NCBI GenBank assembly: GCA_030636885.1
Contig: DAOVVY010000060.1
Coordinates: 1-5,669, forward strand
DNA: 5,669 nucleotides
Direction of reading: 5' to 3'
Source of the DNA: Candidatus Nanohaloarchaea archaeon
GTDB taxonomy: Archaea; EX4484-52; GLR71
A model generated the notes under the pieces. It did not search any database and was not told where the DNA came from. It saw nothing but the letters and a program-made list of their open reading frames with translations. Shown here one piece after another: positions 1 to 5,669 of the stretch (position 1 is the first letter of the stretch; the number at the start of each line of letters is the position of its first letter). Both the position numbers and the translations under genes were made by a program.

Positions 1-1
1 C

Positions 2-484
2 TTATCAATAATCCAGTATGCAGGTATCACAAGAATAATATTCACCATTGCAGCAACAGTAGCCATTATCTTCGGCCTGATAAACATAAAAGACTACTTC
101 TGGTACGGCAAAGGCATAACCTTGAAGATCCCTGAAGACAAGAAAGCAGTAATCTCAAAATACTCAAAAAAAGCCACAATCCCCTCAGCCATAGTTCTCG
201 GCTTCCTTGTATCCATGTTTGAACTGCCTTGCACAGGAGGCGTATATTTCGCGATAATAGGACTTCTATCAAGCAATATGACACAAATTGCAGCAATACC
301 ATATCTTTTGGTCTACAACCTGGCATTCATCGCACCATTGATAGTGATCCTTGCACTGGTATACAAAGGCGCAGACCCAAAAACAATTGACAGATGGCGC
401 CTTGACGAGAGAAAATGGATGAAACTTGCAATGGGAATATTGATGATAGCACTCGGTGTATTGATGCTTACTGGATACATTTAA
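2..484 (+). CDS. ccdA: CcdA/DsbD-like membrane thiol-electron transport protein, 5'-truncated by window edge
   Basis: The reading frame is open from the window edge to a TAA stop, giving 160 C-terminal residues; the true start lies outside the window. A TTG at 122 is not the start, because the upstream codons continue a membrane protein with the family-like stretch GLINIKDYFWYGKG (about residues 25-38). The diagnostic motif is ELPCTGG (residues 74-80), with a single Cys at residue 77 at the start of a transmembrane helix; in CcdA-type proteins this Cys pairs with one in the N-terminal half, which is not visible here. Hydrophobic segments lie at about 8-28, 62-90, 97-123 and 141-159. Family members pass reducing electrons from cytoplasmic thioredoxin-like proteins across the membrane to extracytoplasmic thiol partners, in cytochrome c maturation or disulfide reduction. 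The partner is unknown here. The gene is convergent with the ABC operon, 8 nt from its last stop. Family call fairly sure; exact role is inference. Confidence 0.85.
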   Translation, partial: LSIIQYAGITRIIFTIAATVAIIFGLINIKDYFWYGKGITLKIPEDKKAVISKYSKKATIPSAIVLGFLVSMFELPCTGGVYFAIIGLLSSNMTQIAAIPYLLVYNLAFIAPLIVILALVYKGADPKTIDRWRLDERKWMKLAMGILMIALGVLMLTGYI

Positions 485-492
485 ACTTTCTT

Positions 493-1710
493 CTATTCAT
501 ACCTCAATGCATCGACAGGTTTCATTCTGGCCGCCTGCCGGGCAGGAAATGCGCCAGAAGCCATACCGACAACAAATGCGAACAAGACAGCACCAACCAT
601 AAGTTCGACACCCAGATGCGCTTTCAGAAGATCAGCAGGTAACGCATTTTTAGCGACAATTTCAATGATTTTTGCAAAACCACCACCGACAAGCATACCC
701 ACAATCCCCCCGACCGCACCCAATGTCCCAGCCTCAATCACAAAAAGCATAAGTATATCTGAATTTTTCGCGCCAATCGCTTTCATGATACCTATATCAT
801 AAGTCCTCTCAAGGACAGACGTATACATAGTGTTCATGATACCGATACCGCCCACAACAATAGAAATGGATGCAATGCCTATCAAGAACCATTGGACTAT
901 ACTGAATATAGTACCGAAACTTTCCTGAAGCTGTTCTGTAGTCTGTACATTGAAATCTTCCTCTCCCTCTTTAAGATCCCGAGATTTCCGCAAAGCCTCC
1001 GTTATATCATCTGCAACCGCACTTACATCAAAACCGGATTTTGCTTGCACAAAAAACAGATCATAATCCTCTTTGTTATCAAAGATATCTCTTGAACGGT
1101 CAATATTTATATAGACAGACCTGTCATCCTGCTCATTCCCTAACGTCGCCAAGACACCTATAACTTTAAAATCAACACCTTCAATTGTAATTTTACTTCC
1201 GATAGATACGCCTTTTTCGAAAATCTTATCATCCTCTGCGACAGAGGCACCGACAACAACAACATTATTGTCCCCATATTTCAGATCCCGGCCATAATCA
1301 ATCTTAAAATTTTGCATAGTATCAAATATTCTTTTTGAATCAGAATCTAAAGGCAGACCGATAACAAATGTATATTGAGATTCATCCTTATATTCAATCC
1401 TTACTGAAGAATAGAGCATACCGGTAACATATTCAACACCCTTTGTCTGTTTTATCGCATCATAATCTTTCTGATTAAGAGAGATTGTCGCCGTCCCAGC
1501 ACTAAAGATACTGCTCCCGGGCATAACAGTTATCTTATCTGCGCCCATATCCTCAAACTGCCCGGTGACCATATCTTCAAGACCTTGTCCAAGAGATATT
1601 ATAGACACAACAGCCGCAATGCCAATAACAATACCTACCATAGTGAGCCAAGTACGAACCTTCCTATACCTCAGATTCTTGAACGCATAAGAGAAATAAT
1701 CAGATATCAT
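493..1710 (-). CDS. MacB/FtsX-family ABC transporter permease (second of a tandem pair)
   Basis: This 405-residue protein has the standard unfused MacB-permease plan. A basic N-terminal juxtamembrane stretch (KNLRYRKVRTWLT, 11-23) leads into TM1 (about 21-42). A large extracytoplasmic MacB_PCD-like domain (about 43-265) follows, and then a C-terminal FtsX domain with three TM helices (about 271-294, 319-345 and 367-388). Conserved FtsX-type landmarks are GGIGIMNTM (287-295), the coupling region ERTYDIGIMKAIGAKNSDI (301-319) and the terminal AARMKPVDALR (393-403). The protein is clearly paralogous to the upstream permease; both share RSWLT/RTWLT, GIAAVV, EGEEDF and PVDALR blocks. It starts with ATG immediately after the upstream TAG stop (no intervening base), with a GAGGAG motif 10 nt upstream inside the preceding gene, so translational coupling is likely. 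It contains no cysteine. It probably pairs with the other permease and the ATPase at 4186-4878; the substrate is unknown. Confidence 0.93.
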   Translation of the reverse strand: MISDYFSYAFKNLRYRKVRTWLTMVGIVIGIAAVVSIISLGQGLEDMVTGQFEDMGADKITVMPGSSIFSAGTATISLNQKDYDAIKQTKGVEYVTGMLYSSVRIEYKDESQYTFVIGLPLDSDSKRIFDTMQNFKIDYGRDLKYGDNNVVVVGASVAEDDKIFEKGVSIGSKITIEGVDFKVIGVLATLGNEQDDRSVYINIDRSRDIFDNKEDYDLFFVQAKSGFDVSAVADDITEALRKSRDLKEGEEDFNVQTTEQLQESFGTIFSIVQWFLIGIASISIVVGGIGIMNTMYTSVLERTYDIGIMKAIGAKNSDILMLFVIEAGTLGAVGGIVGMLVGGGFAKIIEIVAKNALPADLLKAHLGVELMVGAVLFAFVVGMASGAFPARQAARMKPVDALRYE

Positions 1711-2925
1711 CTATATCATACTCCTCAACGCATCGACAGGATTCATCCTGGCAGCACTTTTTGCAGGAAGCACTCCTGACACAGTACCCACCACCATAGA
1801 GAATAAAAGTGCTCCAAAGATAAGTTCAATCCCAAAATAAGCCCTAAGCACCGTAACCCCCGCAGAGACAGCAACCAACTCAATAGCTTTACTCACTGAG
1901 AGCCCGATAATCACCCCCAATATCCCACCAAAAAAACCGAGCATCGCAGACTCCATCAGAAAAATAGATATTATGTCACTATTTTTTGCACCCACAGATT
2001 TCATTATACCTATCTCCCGTGTACGTTCAACAACAGAGGTATACATAGTATTTGTTATACCGATCCCTCCCACAACAAGAGATATTGCAGCAATGCCCAC
2101 AAGCACGGCCTGTACCGCAAGAAGAATATTATTGAACCCTTCAATCATCTGTTCTGCTGTCACCACAATAAAATCTTCCTCTCCCTCTTTAACATCATGA
2201 TCTTTACGAAGAGCATCACGCACATCTTCTGCAACGACCAAAGGATCAAACCCAGGTTTTACCTTAGCAAATATCATTGACAGTTCTTCTGTCTTTTCCA
2301 GACCAAAGAGTTCTTGAGCAGAATCAGTGGTAATCCGCACCATGTTATCATGCATGGGACTTCCGCTTTTTTTCTGGATACCGATCACTTTGAACTCTTT
2401 ACCCTCGACAGTTATCTTTTCACCCAAGACAATTTCTCGGTCAAACCTATCACTTGCAATATTGCTACCGAGTATGGCCACATTATTATCGATGCTTTTG
2501 AATTGCCTACCTTCCTCAATCAAGAAGAAATCAACTTTTTCAATAAACCGTCTTGTATCTTCATCAGACTCTATACCAAATATTGACGCACTCTCTGTCT
2601 GCTCCTTATATTTTACCCGCCCGGTTTTTATGATGACCCCTGTTGCAAAATCCACACTTTTGACACGATTTATGACATCAACATCACTCTGATACAACTT
2701 TTCAGAGACATAAGCCCCCGCAAATCCACCTGCAGGCTGGATTGTAATCCTGTCCGCACCAGCTTTCTGAAACTCTTCATTTATAGCATTCTGCATACCT
2801 TGTCCGACAGATATGAGAGCCACAACAGCAGCAATACCTATAAATATGCCTATGAGCGTAAGCCAAGACCTAAGTCTCCTGTGACGTATATTCTTAAAGG
2901 CATATTTAAGGTATTCGAATCTCAA
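1711..2925 (-). CDS. MacB/FtsX-family ABC transporter permease (first of a tandem pair), TTG start
   Basis: This 404-residue protein has TM1 at about 21-42, after the basic stretch KNIRHRRLRSWLT. An extracytoplasmic MacB_PCD-like domain spans about 43-262. The C-terminal FtsX domain has TM helices at about 267-292, 318-345 and 366-387. Landmarks are GGIGITNTM (286-294), ERTREIGIMKSVGAKNSDI (300-318) and AARMNPVDALR (391-401). The start is set at TTG because an in-frame TGA lies three codons upstream and no in-frame ATG or GTG falls between; starting there gives the full paralogue-matching N-terminus. GTGTGAT lies 5 nt upstream as a plausible SD. The gene begins 27 nt after the Ig-like protein gene and ends with TAG directly abutting the next permease ATG. 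No cysteine is present. In LolCDE- or MacB-type systems two permease chains and two ATPase chains make one complex; with two distinct permeases here, a heterodimer is the simplest inference. Confidence 0.92.
   Translation of the reverse strand: MRFEYLKYAFKNIRHRRLRSWLTLIGIFIGIAAVVALISVGQGMQNAINEEFQKAGADRITIQPAGGFAGAYVSEKLYQSDVDVINRVKSVDFATGVIIKTGRVKYKEQTESASIFGIESDEDTRRFIEKVDFFLIEEGRQFKSIDNNVAILGSNIASDRFDREIVLGEKITVEGKEFKVIGIQKKSGSPMHDNMVRITTDSAQELFGLEKTEELSMIFAKVKPGFDPLVVAEDVRDALRKDHDVKEGEEDFIVVTAEQMIEGFNNILLAVQAVLVGIAAISLVVGGIGITNTMYTSVVERTREIGIMKSVGAKNSDIISIFLMESAMLGFFGGILGVIIGLSVSKAIELVAVSAGVTVLRAYFGIELIFGALLFSMVVGTVSGVLPAKSAARMNPVDALRSMI
1721..1726 (-). promoter_or_regulatory. Ribosome binding site of the second permease, inside the end of the first
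   Basis: GAGGAG on the minus strand lies 10 nt before the ATG at 1710, within the last codons of the first permease. The spacing is slightly long, but the match and the abutting stop and start favour coupled translation. Confidence 0.45.
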
Positions 2926-2930
2926 ATGAA

Positions 2931-2937
2931 ATCACAC
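2931..2937 (-). promoter_or_regulatory. Probable ribosome binding site supporting the TTG start of the first permease
   Basis: GTGTGAT on the minus strand contains GTGAT-like complementarity to the 16S tail and lies 5 nt before the TTG at 2925. With the in-frame TGA immediately upstream of this region, it leaves TTG as the only reasonable start. Confidence 0.45.
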
Positions 2938-2952
2938 CCACTTTTCATTTAT

Positions 2953-4179
2953 TCAGTTTTTCTTATGCTTCTTCTTGTATCGCTTATAACCGAAATAACC
3001 AATAATCAAAAACAGCACAACACCATACATGATACCTGCTGAACTCTTACTTACAAGACCGAGTGACTGTGCTTCCTCAGTTGTATACACTTTCATAAGA
3101 AGTGTTTCTTCTATCTCAAAAGGATCGTTGTTAGCACTCATATATGTCATTGTCATAGGAATCGGAAGGTCTCCCGAAAATGATGGTGACACATATAACT
3201 TAAATTCTGCACTGTCAAAATCATCAGAATCTATATTTCCTATGTAGATCTCATCATTTGACAATATATCAAAATCATCAGTCGATGCAAGCTTGACTGT
3301 AACAGATTTCACATCAACAAGACCTTTATTGATTATATTGACACGGATATCCCCTGTAGTCCCACTCAAAAAGACACTATCAGGTTCCACATTTGTAAGT
3401 ATATCAGGAGTACCGCCCACAATCAGGCTTATTATTTCAGATGTTGTATAATTGTTACCTACATTATCTGAAAATGTGATTATTAACGGTATCTTGTATA
3501 TGCCGCTATCCGCACCGGGAATTGTGATTATATCAAAAGTTACTGTCTCCTCACCACCCCCAACCATATTTTTTATTACATATGTTGTTGACTTACCGAT
3601 TGGTGCAAAAGGAACCGTAGCACTGCTCAGATCCATTGTGACTTTAATATTTTTCAGTGTGGAATCAGCAGTATTCTTAACTATTATTTCTGCACTGCCT
3701 TTCTGTCCCGGCAAGAACTGTTCAGGTTCAGATTTCATAGAGACAATATTAAGGTCAGCGTCAGCAGTCCTTATATCAATATTGAACGACTCAGTGACCA
3801 TCGCACTTGTTTTAGGATCAGCACTGTATTTGACATTGAGCTTGCTTGTACCTTCAACAGCATCATTATCAACATTCACTCTGTATTTAATCATGGTACT
3901 TTCAAGACGGTTAAGTATACCGATAGAAGTCTCAGCTTCACCATCTATGGAAAACGGGAATTCAGGTTCAAGTATGAATGTTGCATCTCTTGCCGTATCA
4001 ATCCCAGTATTATCTATCTTGAACCATATCTCAAAATATGACCCAGGTTCAACCGGGGACGGTTCATATTTGGCGACCGAAACACTCAACGATGTCTCAG
4101 TGACAGCATATGCACCAGACGACATGATAACTGTAAAAAGTACCATAATCGCAAAAATACCTAATCCTTTATTTTTCAT
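2953..4179 (-). CDS. Secreted, C-terminally membrane-anchored Ig-like (COG1361/S-layer-like) protein
   Basis: This 408-residue protein has a Sec-type signal peptide at 1-25 (short basic start, hydrophobic 7-20, likely cleavage after AYA). The extracytoplasmic part is beta-rich and appears to hold three related Ig/CARDB-like domains at about 29-137, 142-255 and 258-365. The repeating cues are EPSPVEPGSYFEIWFKIDNTG, EPEQFLPGQKGSAEIIVKNT and EPDSVFLSGTTGDIRVNIINKG. One NxT sequon occurs at N243. A C-terminal TM helix (about 381-397) is followed by a lysine-rich tail (KRYKKKHKKN), so the bulk faces outside with a cytoplasmic stub. The mature chain has no cysteine. Archaeal COG1361 proteins are commonly found with envelope or transport genes, but their biochemical role is mostly undefined. 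Its position between the ATPase and permease genes argues that it is part of, or an adaptor for, the ABC complex; that is inference. AAGGAGTGA, overlapping the ATPase stop, sits 6 nt before the ATG and supports this start. Confidence 0.85.
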   Translation of the reverse strand: MKNKGLGIFAIMVLFTVIMSSGAYAVTETSLSVSVAKYEPSPVEPGSYFEIWFKIDNTGIDTARDATFILEPEFPFSIDGEAETSIGILNRLESTMIKYRVNVDNDAVEGTSKLNVKYSADPKTSAMVTESFNIDIRTADADLNIVSMKSEPEQFLPGQKGSAEIIVKNTADSTLKNIKVTMDLSSATVPFAPIGKSTTYVIKNMVGGGEETVTFDIITIPGADSGIYKIPLIITFSDNVGNNYTTSEIISLIVGGTPDILTNVEPDSVFLSGTTGDIRVNIINKGLVDVKSVTVKLASTDDFDILSNDEIYIGNIDSDDFDSAEFKLYVSPSFSGDLPIPMTMTYMSANNDPFEIEETLLMKVYTTEEAQSLGLVSKSSAGIMYGVVLFLIIGYFGYKRYKKKHKKN

Positions 4180-4185
4180 AACATT

Positions 4186-4194
4186 TCACTCCTT
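4186..4194 (-). promoter_or_regulatory. Ribosome binding site of the Ig-like protein gene, overlapping the ATPase stop
   Basis: AAGGAGTGA on the minus strand includes the TGA stop of the ATPase gene and lies 6 nt before the ATG at 4179. It is a strong SD that also implies coupled translation from the ATPase into the Ig-like protein. Confidence 0.7.
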
Positions 4195-4878
4195 ATGATT
4201 GGACACGACCATCCCATCTTTGATTAACACAATCCGTCTTGCCTGTTTAGCGACATCAGGATCATGTGTGACCATAATGATTGTTTTTCCTTCCTTGTGA
4301 AGTTTGGCGAGCATCCCCATTATATCATTACCAGTTTTAGTATCAAGATTACCGGTCGGTTCATCCGCCAAGATCACATCAGGATCATTTGATAAAGAAC
4401 GCGCAATCGCAACCCTTTGCTGTTGCCCTCCTGAAAGCTCACTCGGCTTATGATACGCACGATCACGAAGCCCGACCATATCCAGAAGCTCCAGTGCCCT
4501 TTCAGTCCTTTCACTTTCATCCACATTCTGAAACATCATAGGGATAGTGACATTCTCCAGAGCAGAAAGCGTCTGCAAAAGATTAAATTTCTGGAATACA
4601 AACCCGATCTTCTTACCCCTTATCTGCGCAAGCCCGCTTTCAGACATCTTTGATATATCTTTATCATCAAGCATAATCGTACCATAAGTAGGCACATCAA
4701 GACACCCGACCATATTCATGAGAGTTGACTTGCCTGAACCGGACGGACCCATTATAGTTATGAACTCACCCCTCATGACTTTTAAGGAAACACCGTTCAA
4801 TGCAGGGACATCAACATCACCCATACGATATATCTTCTTGACATCCTTAAGTTCAATTATAGGTTTCTCTTTTTTCAT
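4186..4878 (-). CDS. LolD/MacB-type ABC transporter ATP-binding protein
   Basis: This is a complete 230-residue nucleotide-binding subunit of the usual length for LolD/FtsE/MacB-type ATPases. All motifs are intact: A-loop aromatic Y17, Walker A GPSGSGKST (44-52), Q-loop Q96 in FVFQKFNLL, signature LSGGQQQR (148-155), Walker B VILADE (168-173) with catalytic E173, D-loop TGNLD (175-179) and switch histidine H205 in VTHDP. The combination FVFQxFNLL, LSGGQQQR and ADEPTGNLD is typical of the MacB/LolD branch rather than of nutrient importers. It should act at the cytoplasmic face, driving the two downstream FtsX-type permeases by ATP binding and hydrolysis. Its ATG follows directly on the TGA of the regulator gene with no gap, and GGTGGAT lies just upstream. 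Its own stop overlaps the SD of the next gene. Family and activity are secure; the substrate is not identifiable. Confidence 0.96.
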   Translation of the reverse strand: MKKEKPIIELKDVKKIYRMGDVDVPALNGVSLKVMRGEFITIMGPSGSGKSTLMNMVGCLDVPTYGTIMLDDKDISKMSESGLAQIRGKKIGFVFQKFNLLQTLSALENVTIPMMFQNVDESERTERALELLDMVGLRDRAYHKPSELSGGQQQRVAIARSLSNDPDVILADEPTGNLDTKTGNDIMGMLAKLHKEGKTIIMVTHDPDVAKQARRIVLIKDGMVVSNHKE

Positions 4879-5394
4879 TCAATCCACCGTCCTTGTATGT
4901 TTATCTTTACTGAATGTATGTTGCAGACCCTCAAGCGCTTCTATAAAATTCTTCATGACATCCTCAAAAGCCACAACCTGATCATAATACTGTTCAATTA
5001 TCATCAGTTCCGCATCCGAATCATCTTGTTTTTTCAATCTGTATTTATCTATTATTTTAGGAAGCGCCCCTTTTGACATATGCAATGAAAGTTCATAATT
5101 TTTTTTCATATGTTCTAACGTGCATGAGACCATGTCTTTTTCCATAAAGAAATAAACTTTCCGGGAATGCGGTTTCTTGATTCGTCTTATCATCCCCATC
5201 CTTACAAGAAATTTCATTGCAGTGCTTACCGCAGAAAGACTGTATCCTGTTTTTTCAGCAAGTGTTTCAAGAGATATTTCGCGAGGTTCAATATAGAGCG
5301 CACCCACAATTTTAGATGTACAGTCATCAAAACCGTTCTGCTTAAAATTATGTGCCATAAGTTCTACAAATTCATTTCGCGCAGAGTCAACCAT
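4879..5394 (-). CDS. GbsR/MarR-like winged-helix transcriptional regulator
   Basis: This 171-residue protein is close to the roughly 180-residue length of GbsR-type regulators (COG1510). An N-terminal helical stretch (1-32) precedes a winged HTH. The first HTH helix is at about 41-50 (SLETLAEKTG), the recognition helix at about 52-67 (SLSAVSTAMKFLVRMG), and a basic wing at about 71-83 (RIKKPHSRKVYF). The rest (about 88-160) is helical and charged, with coiled-coil character, and is probably a dimerisation and sensing region. Bacillus GbsR is a choline-responsive repressor; the ligand here cannot be inferred. It is the first gene of the operon, abutting the ATPase gene (TGA directly followed by ATG). 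A near-ideal archaeal SD, GGTGAT, lies 4 nt before the ATG and supports the start. An inverted repeat in the promoter region just upstream suggests autoregulation. Two cysteines (C25, C91) are present, but no metal-site pattern is evident. GbsR-like is the best call; generic MarR/ArsR-like remains possible. Confidence 0.85.
   Translation of the reverse strand: MVDSARNEFVELMAHNFKQNGFDDCTSKIVGALYIEPREISLETLAEKTGYSLSAVSTAMKFLVRMGMIRRIKKPHSRKVYFFMEKDMVSCTLEHMKKNYELSLHMSKGALPKIIDKYRLKKQDDSDAELMIIEQYYDQVVAFEDVMKNFIEALEGLQHTFSKDKHTRTVD
4882..4888 (-). promoter_or_regulatory. Ribosome binding site of the ATPase gene, inside the end of the regulator
   Basis: GGTGGAT on the minus strand lies 3 nt before the ATG at 4878, its GGTGG core 5 nt before it. 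It sits in the last codons of the regulator, whose TGA abuts the ATPase ATG. It supports this start and translational coupling. Confidence 0.45.
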
Positions 5395-5398
5395 CTAA

Positions 5399-5404
5399 AT
5401 CACC
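5399..5404 (-). promoter_or_regulatory. Ribosome binding site of the regulator gene
   Basis: GGTGAT on the minus strand is an exact match to the archaeal anti-SD complement (part of GGAGGTGATC). It sits 4 nt before the ATG at 5394, and this decides the start of the regulator. Confidence 0.7.
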
Positions 5405-5422
5405 ATCATAATAAATACATAC

Positions 5423-5447
5423 CAACTTTCACAAGTTTCAGAAAGTT
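5423..5447. promoter_or_regulatory. Candidate operator: inverted repeat plus tandem 9-mers upstream of the regulator
   Basis: On the + strand AACTTTC (5424-5430) and GAAAGTT (5441-5447) form a perfect 7-bp inverted repeat with a 10-nt spacer, centre to centre 17 nt. The same stretch contains two 9-mers in tandem, CAACTTTCA (5423-5431) and CAAGTTTCA (5432-5440), differing at one base. A shorter inverted repeat, AACTT-TCAC-AAGTT (5424-5437), is nested within. The element lies 29 nt or more upstream of the regulator ATG, next to the candidate TATA boxes. Dimeric winged-helix repressors typically bind such sites. That it is bound by the adjacent regulator is inference. Confidence 0.55.
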
Positions 5448-5478
5448 AAATATAATATGAATTAGAATGTATATATAG
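5446..5478 (-). promoter_or_regulatory. Candidate archaeal promoter (two TATA-box-like elements) for the operon
   Basis: Read on the minus strand, two A/T elements resemble the archaeal TATA box: a distal CTATATATA (about 5470-5478) and a proximal TTATATTTAA (about 5446-5455). With the usual spacing of about 25 nt, the proximal box would give a start near 5425 and a leader of about 30 nt; the distal box would give a start near 5448. Either choice places the inverted repeat at or inside the core promoter. No convincing BRE could be singled out in this A/T-rich stretch. Confidence 0.45.
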
Positions 5479-5501
5479 ATTGTGGTGGATAAAGGATAAA
5501 T

Positions 5502-5669
5502 TCAAATGATTTCAAGAGATTCATAACACTTAAGACCAGTCATATCAGCTATAGGCACCCTTTGAGGATTTTTAAGAAGATAAGAATTATATAGTTCAAC
5601 CCTATCTGAAGAACTATAGAAATCATTTAAGGCACCTAAAACATTTTTATCAGACAAAACCTGAAAACA
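5502..5669 (-). CDS. C-terminal fragment of an unrecognised protein, cut by window edge
   Basis: On the minus strand a frame runs open from the window edge for 55 codons to a TGA at 5504-5502; the start lies beyond the window. The visible tail includes DRVELYNSYLLKNPQRVPIA and ends in CYESLEII. It is soluble-looking, with no TM segment or recognisable motif. About 34 of the 55 codons end in T and only 3 in C, unlike the mixed third positions of the operon genes, which could mark a differently derived gene. That it is coding rests on the uninterrupted frame, the protein-like composition and the consistent third-position bias; the short length makes this moderate evidence only. It points the same way as the operon, but its stop is 107 nt before the regulator ATG, with promoter-like elements between, so it is probably a separate transcription unit. 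No function is proposed. Confidence 0.55.
   Translation of the reverse strand, partial: CFQVLSDKNVLGALNDFYSSSDRVELYNSYLLKNPQRVPIADMTGLKCYESLEII

Noticed and set aside
122..484. A separate 120-residue protein starting at TTG 122
   Set aside because: The frame stays open to the window edge, and the codons upstream encode family-like sequence of the same CcdA-type protein, so this is an internal codon of a truncated gene.
534..546. GC-rich palindrome CCTGCC-G-GGCAGG, considered as a terminator or mobile-element mark
   Set aside because: It lies within the coding sequence of the second permease (the GAFPARQAAR region), has almost no loop, and no T-run follows on either strand. It is explained by codons.
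2327..2692. + strand open frame of 121 codons (and similar overlapping frames)
   Set aside because: Antisense to the first permease, with no SD or domain; the minus-strand frame has clear family motifs throughout.
3452..4198. Long + strand open frame of 248 codons, with hydrophobic stretches
   Set aside because: It is entirely antisense to the well-supported Ig-like protein gene, which has a signal peptide, repeated domains, a TM anchor and a strong SD. The serine/isoleucine/leucine-rich translation is what the complement of such a gene gives, and no SD precedes it.
5167..5460. + strand open frame of 97 codons running across the regulator start into the intergenic region
   Set aside because: It is antisense to the regulator and crosses the candidate promoter and operator. 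Its composition is low-quality (clusters of Cys, His, Phe, Tyr), with no SD.
1..5669. tRNA, rRNA, CRISPR repeats, insertion sequences, riboswitches
   Set aside because: No cloverleaf-like segment, regularly spaced repeats, transposase-like protein or terminal inverted repeats were seen. The only substantial intergenic space (5395-5501) is explained by promoter and operator elements.

Overview
This AT-rich window looks archaeal, from an uncultivated or poorly described lineage that cannot be named from the sequence alone. The signs are Shine-Dalgarno motifs matching the archaeal 16S tail (GGTGAT, AAGGAGTGA), TATA-box-like elements rather than -35/-10 boxes upstream of the main operon, frequent ATA and AGA/AGG codons, a CcdA-like protein with the PCTGG motif, and a membrane-anchored protein of the COG1361 (S-layer-like, Ig-fold) type, common in archaea. 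A low-GC bacterium is not fully excluded.

Layout: (1) At the left edge, on the + strand, is the 3' part of a CcdA/DsbD-type membrane thiol-electron transporter (2-484). (2) Convergent with it, 8 nt away, is a tight five-gene minus-strand operon read right to left: a GbsR/MarR-like winged-helix regulator (5394-4879), a LolD/MacB-type ABC ATPase (4878-4186), an anchored extracytoplasmic protein with about three Ig-like domains (4179-2953), and two paralogous MacB/FtsX permeases (2925-1711 and 1710-493). The gaps in transcription order are 0, 6, 27 and 0 nt, so co-transcription is very likely. (3) A 107-nt intergenic region upstream of the regulator (5395-5501) holds candidate TATA boxes, a strong SD and a perfect 7-bp-arm inverted repeat that is a good operator candidate. 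(4) At the right edge, on the - strand, is the 3' end of an unrecognised gene (5502-5669) with strikingly T-ending codons.

How the genes may work together: the ATPase and the two permeases have the parts of a type VII (MacB/LolCDE/FtsEX-like) mechanotransmission ABC complex, probably with a permease heterodimer. No MacA/HlyD-type adaptor is present. The membrane-tethered Ig-like protein, encoded between ATPase and permeases, is the natural candidate for an extracytoplasmic partner. The regulator is placed to control the operon, including itself. The substrate or output (export, lipoprotein or envelope handling, signalling) cannot be read from the sequence.

No RNA genes, mobile elements or CRISPR arrays were seen.
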